16,818 nucleotides of DNA from CAZZNQ01 sp964655775 (GTDB lineage Bacteria > Planctomycetota > Brocadiia > SM23-32): assembly GCA_964655775.1 (NCBI GenBank), contig CAZZNQ010000088.1:1-16818 (forward strand), written 5' to 3'. Within the stretch, counting starts at the first letter, position 1. The number at the start of each line of letters is the position of its first letter. The translations under genes and the position numbers were made by a program. Below are positions 13,601-16,818 of the stretch, piece after piece. The notes under the pieces were generated by a model. It did no database searches. It was not told the origin of the DNA and saw only the letters and a program-made list of their open reading frames with translations.

Positions 13601-15349
13601 TCACTCGCCGGCCGGTGGGCGACCCGCGAATGTAAGCTCCAGCGCGAGGTCATCGTCCGCCTGGGAAGGCCCGTGCGGCGCGTCGACCTCCCGGTCCGGT
13701 CCCACGCAGATCAGGAGCGGGGGATCGGCCTCCGGTTGGTAGACGAACGGCTGCTGCGTGAAGGGGTCCACCGGCAGCGATTCCAGGTACCCGGAAACCA
13801 GTTCCGTCAGTTGGATCGGCAGTTCGCCGGTCTTCACATGGTACTCCCGGAGGGCAAGATACACTCGAGTCGCCCGCGCCTCGCCGGTCAACCTGGAATA
13901 GAGTTCAACACCCCTGTGCTGAGCGGGAAGGGCCATTAGGATGCATATGTCCCCCATGGGATTGCGCAACAGGTGGAGCAGCCCGTAGTTGGAGATCAAG
14001 TAGTCGAAACTGCCCACGTCCTGCCCCGGATTGGGAGGTGCGAAGCGATCCAGCGAGCCGCGGATCTTCATCAGCTCCTCCCCCAGGAAGTTCGACGACA
14101 TGTTCAGCTTAACCATCGGGTTCTGGTCACGGAGTAGCCTGCGGCTCCAGCCGTCTTCGGGGATATCGTGATCCTCCGCCGGCAAACCCATGGCCTGCAG
14201 ATCCAGGTCCTTCATAGCCGCCAGCATCGCCCGCTCCATCTGGTATTCCACGGCGAGCGCGCGCCCGAGTCCCTTCCGCGCAGCCACCGAGACACGGACA
14301 GGTTCTACGGCCTGAAGCAGGACCAGTCCCTCGGCTCCGGGCGCCAAGGCAACCTCACGCACCTGACTCAGACCTTTCTGAATGCATGCCACGGAGGTCA
14401 ACCAGTCCATGTAGCCCGAGTTCCCCTTGGTTACCAGACAGCCGAGTTCAATCGCCCTCCGGGCGGTTTCCATGGCCTCCCGCAACTCGGCGCGGCTCAT
14501 CTGCAGGTCCGACTCCAGCACGAGCAATGCAGCCAAACCGCGCGGAGCTGCCCTCGATGGCCCCCAAGGTACGGGCCGCGTCTGCGGCGGGGCCTGGTAG
14601 CGCGCCCTTGCCAGCATCGCGTCAGCGGCTTTCAGCGCCTCTTGGTTGGCATCGAGGAACGCCTGTGCCTCGGCGCGCCACTCCGGCGTGCCGTCTGCCG
14701 ACCTCCGCAGTTCGTCCAGGCGGGCCCACTCCGGTTCGCCTCCCTCCTCCCACGAAAGGCCCAGTTCCAGGAGGATCGGGTACGCGTTCTGCGCCTCGGG
14801 GATATCCTCTTGCTCAATCCTCAGGGCGGGGAACTCTCTGGCGGGATCGTCCACGGTGCTGAGCAGGAGGAAGGAGATCCCGAACACCAGCACCACGGCC
14901 AGCGCGACGTAGGCAGACGGTCGCCTCAACCCGGGCTTCTCGCGGTCGGGCGGTCTGAAGTAGTCGCGCCGCAGGAACAGGTAGACGATGGCGGCCAGCC
15001 AGAAGGCCACCACAATCAACTGCCATCCGTCCCACCGACCGGATACTGCATACCCAACAACTTGCAGGCAAATGCCGATGGCACAGAGCCACATCACAGC
15101 GATTCGGGCGGCGTTCGAGCGTCGCCATAGTCCGACGGCCAGCACGAAGTTCAGCAGCGCCAGCCCGCCCCACACCGCCATCCCCAGGGGAGTCCCCAGT
15201 ACGGCGAGCGTCAGGAGGCTGAATCCACCCAGACCCAGTAGCACGCACAAGATCCACAGCAGCGGCAGCCGCCTCGGATGCGCCTCGTCCTCCTCGATGT
15301 CGTGCGACCGACCGTTCTCGGCTGCCTCGACGGCTTGCGTCTCATCCAT
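13601..15349 (-). CDS. Polytopic membrane protein with a soluble C-terminal region ending in a pseudopilin-like module
   Basis: About 582 residues; no named family recognised. An acidic N-terminus (about 1-28) is followed by five membrane helices (approximately 30-53, 55-75, 82-104, 110-127, 147-166) and a soluble, mostly helical region of about 320 residues. The last 90 residues (from about 494) read ATRVYLALREYHVKTGELPI, then QLTELVSGYLESLPVDPF, then FVYQP and VGPDREVD. This is the globular pattern of GspG-like pseudopilins ('G.LP..L.eLv..yl..lP.DPf.....Y....VGPDg..D'), but here without a pilin helix. The start is ATG 15349; a GTG immediately before it (15352) is equally possible, with GAGGG 6 nt upstream of the GTG. 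It is divergent from the next gene, whose N-terminal helix bundle looks related. Confidence 0.8.
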   Translation of the reverse strand: MDETQAVEAAENGRSHDIEEDEAHPRRLPLLWILCVLLGLGGFSLLTLAVLGTPLGMAVWGGLALLNFVLAVGLWRRSNAARIAVMWLCAIGICLQVVGYAVSGRWDGWQLIVVAFWLAAIVYLFLRRDYFRPPDREKPGLRRPSAYVALAVVLVFGISFLLLSTVDDPAREFPALRIEQEDIPEAQNAYPILLELGLSWEEGGEPEWARLDELRRSADGTPEWRAEAQAFLDANQEALKAADAMLARARYQAPPQTRPVPWGPSRAAPRGLAALLVLESDLQMSRAELREAMETARRAIELGCLVTKGNSGYMDWLTSVACIQKGLSQVREVALAPGAEGLVLLQAVEPVRVSVAARKGLGRALAVEYQMERAMLAAMKDLDLQAMGLPAEDHDIPEDGWSRRLLRDQNPMVKLNMSSNFLGEELMKIRGSLDRFAPPNPGQDVGSFDYLISNYGLLHLLRNPMGDICILMALPAQHRGVELYSRLTGEARATRVYLALREYHVKTGELPIQLTELVSGYLESLPVDPFTQQPFVYQPEADPPLLICVGPDREVDAPHGPSQADDDLALELTFAGRPPAGE

Positions 15350-15476
15350 CACCTGCGACCCTCACATATACCCCAGCCGGACGGCCACTGCCGCGCCTCT
15401 CTCTCTCCGCATCGTATAGCAGCGAAAGCGGAACCGCAACCCCGGTAATCGGCGGCACCCGCACGGAGCTCGGGGC

Positions 15477-15505
15477 TTGGCACCCCTTATGCCTCCCGTT
15501 AGAAT
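15477..15505 (+). promoter_or_regulatory. Likely sigma-70 promoter for the 316-residue membrane protein
   Basis: TTGGCA (15477-15482) and TAGAAT (15500-15505) each match five of six consensus positions and are 17 nt apart. Transcription would begin near 15512, giving a leader of about 30 nt with GGGAGG before the ATG at 15542. For the divergent gene, TATACG on the minus strand near 15418 is a weak -10 candidate without a good -35. Confidence 0.55.
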
Positions 15506-15541
15506 TGGGCTTGTGGAGTTGGGAAGACATGGGAGGGGCAG

Positions 15542-16492
15542 ATGCGCCAGGCAAGTCCTGCAGCAGAAGAGCCGAAGCGGGCGGAACTGCCGTTGGACCT
15601 TAAGCTCGCCGGCATGCTCCTTGTCTTCTGCGGCACGGCCGCAGTCCTCCGCATGGCTGTTGCGCTTCTCTCCGGCGAGCTATGGGTGGGCCTGAGTCTC
15701 TTTGCGCTGCCGGCCGGGCTGGGCGTGCTCCGGCTCCGCAGGGGATGGCGAACCGCCATCATCGCTGTCTACACAGTCTTCCTCGCGTTGACGGCCTTTG
15801 GTCTGCTGGTTCTATTGGTGATCTTCCTCGTGAACGGTTTAGAACTGCCGGGCGACGTGTCATTGGAATTCGACAGCGGTACGGTCGTGCCCCTGCCAGT
15901 CTGGGTGACCGTTGGGCTGACGGGGGTCTGGTTGACCGCTCAGCTCTTTCCATTTGTGGTACTGCGACGGCGCGGTGTCAGGCGGCTATTTGAGGACGCG
16001 CCGGAGAAGGGCCAGCGGCTCACGGCTGCTCTGCGGCGAGGAGTTATCGCGTCCGTATTCCTCGCGACCATCCTGACCGCGGCCGGCTTCTGTTTGCTCC
16101 GGAGCTACAAGCCCACGGATTACCAGGAAGCATGGGGCGATGCCGACCGAATGTGCTACGTCGCCTGGGGGTATCGAGGCGACCGGCTCACCTACGTTGT
16201 GTTCAAGACAGTCGATCGGCAACCGGGCGAAGACTACGTCTCCCTGACGCCGCCCGTCACCACGGTCTCCGACGGTGAGGCCGTCTTGCATCGACCGGGC
16301 CGCCCTGGTCTCCGATTACCGGGGGCGCACTTCCTGTACGCGTGCTTCGACGGCAAATGGGAGAGCAGCGACCTCAGCCTTACGGACGAGGAACTCGATG
16401 CCATCCGTGAGGCCCGTCTCGAATTCCACTCGCTGCAGGATTTGATCGACTTCGCACAAGAGAAGCGAGAAGCGGGACCCGATCCCCAGTAA
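15542..16492 (+). CDS. Membrane protein of unknown function, five helices and a soluble C-terminus
   Basis: 316 residues; no family recognised. Five hydrophobic segments are visible (approximately 20-43, 48-64, 71-98, 118-141, 165-187). A soluble C-terminal region of about 125 residues follows, with aromatic and acidic residues but no clear motif. The first four helices resemble those of the divergently encoded 583-residue protein in order and spacing, including an Arg-rich turn (GVLRLRRGWRTAIIAVY compared with GLWRRSNAARIAVMW). This suggests a shared ancestral membrane domain with different C-terminal parts. ATG 15542 is supported by GGGAGG 7 nt upstream. The divergent promoter region makes co-regulation with the neighbour possible. 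Confidence 0.75.
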   Translation: MRQASPAAEEPKRAELPLDLKLAGMLLVFCGTAAVLRMAVALLSGELWVGLSLFALPAGLGVLRLRRGWRTAIIAVYTVFLALTAFGLLVLLVIFLVNGLELPGDVSLEFDSGTVVPLPVWVTVGLTGVWLTAQLFPFVVLRRRGVRRLFEDAPEKGQRLTAALRRGVIASVFLATILTAAGFCLLRSYKPTDYQEAWGDADRMCYVAWGYRGDRLTYVVFKTVDRQPGEDYVSLTPPVTTVSDGEAVLHRPGRPGLRLPGAHFLYACFDGKWESSDLSLTDEELDAIREARLEFHSLQDLIDFAQEKREAGPDPQ

Positions 16493-16678
16493 GTGAACGG
16501 TCCGCATCGTACAGATTTCTTAGCCGAACGGTCCCTGGCTGGCGTGCTTCCACGCGACGGCGTTTCGGGGGCGCCCGCACCCCAATCAGCGGCTGTCCTT
16601 GCGCCGGGGCCTATAGGGAGGCCCAGACAGAGGGAATGCTGCACATCTGGCCCGGGTAGAGGCCGAACGCCCACGCGG

Positions 16679-16710
16679 CCCCATGGTAATGGAATCGACA
16701 GTCCATGGGG
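16679..16710. repeat. 32-bp interrupted palindrome
   Basis: CCCCATGG (16679-16686) and CCATGGGG (16703-16710) are perfect inverted arms around a 16-nt spacer. It lies about 45 nt upstream of a TATGAT box, so a dimeric repressor site is possible; a transcript hairpin is the alternative. A smaller stem, GGGCCT/AGGCCC, is at 16607-16624. The rest of 16493-16765 shows no gene; the minus-strand frame across it is Pro/Arg-rich and overlaps the end of the preceding gene. Confidence 0.4.
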
Positions 16711-16765
16711 GTACACGGGCGCCCACAACGGACACACGTCCCGGAAAGACGGCTATGATGGGGGC

Positions 16766-16818
16766 GTGAACGTCACGGGACCAGACGAGACTGCGGCCGG
16801 GCAGGCGACGGGGATTGC
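16766..16818 (+). CDS. Possible start of a gene cut by the right edge
   Basis: From GTG 16766 the frame is open to the window end (17 full codons, opening MNVTGPDETAAGQATGI). A TATGAT box at 16754-16759 lies 6 nt before the GTG, so transcription could start at or near the start codon (leaderless); there is no good -35 box and only a G-run as ribosome site. Too short to identify; it may be chance. Confidence 0.2.
   Translation, partial: MNVTGPDETAAGQATGI

Noticed and set aside
13263..13604. A 113-codon minus-strand frame starting in a GTGA overlap with the neighbouring gene
   Set aside because: The overlap is suggestive, but the sequence is Arg/Pro/Cys-rich with no domain, and the region is dominated by hairpins. 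Kept only as a remote possibility within the intergenic entry.
16234..16737. A 167-codon minus-strand frame near the right end
   Set aside because: It overlaps the end of the 316-residue gene antisense, and its translation is Pro/Arg-rich with no recognisable domain.

Overview
The window is about 65% GC, with strongly G/C-ending codons, and looks like part of a genome from the Planctomycetes-Verrucomicrobia-Lentisphaerae group, most likely a planctomycete. The basis is a pseudopilin-type segment reading PALSKAR...NLHQIGLGISMY...VNVLYVDGAVEWV, a C-terminal 'LP..L.ELV..YL..LP.DPF' module in a second protein, a uroporphyrinogen-decarboxylase-like paralogue and very large secreted beta-rich proteins. 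No 16S or other taxonomic marker is present, so this is an inference. No tRNA, rRNA, CRISPR array, transposase or integrase was seen.

Left edge (1-740): the first 179 codons of a URO-D-family gene run off the left end on the minus strand. A 200-nt divergent spacer separates it from a rightward block and carries a perfect TTGACA-N16-TATAAT promoter pointing right.

Centre (740-11430, plus strand): five co-directional genes. (1) A cytoplasmic protein with an excisionase/MerR-like helix-turn-helix and a zinc ribbon. (2) A paralogue that keeps the zinc ribbon but starts with an apparent signal peptide or membrane anchor. The 3' ends of genes 1 and 2 lie in an 87/88-nt near-identical direct repeat. 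(3) A 1715-residue exported, membrane-anchored protein. (4) A small polytopic membrane protein coupled to gene 3 by a 4-nt overlap. (5) A 1271-residue exported, membrane-anchored protein made of about five tandem beta modules. Genes 3 and 5 appear homologous over the ectodomain and the C-terminal three-helix anchor. Gene 3 carries in addition a block of about 560 residues: two membrane helices, two pseudopilin-like units, a coiled coil and a TPR. I found no established function. The best reading is a two-subunit envelope or surface assembly with accessory proteins.

Minus-strand block (11450-13125): three different small heat-shock proteins (Hsp20) in tandem with equal 44-nt spacers, followed by a possible 35-residue single-helix membrane protein. 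A 475-nt non-coding stretch with three hairpins lies upstream of the first Hsp20.

Right part (13601-16818): two divergently transcribed polytopic membrane proteins with similar N-terminal helix bundles. One of them ends in a pseudopilin-like globular module. The last 326 nt hold a 32-bp palindrome and possibly the start of another gene at the right edge.
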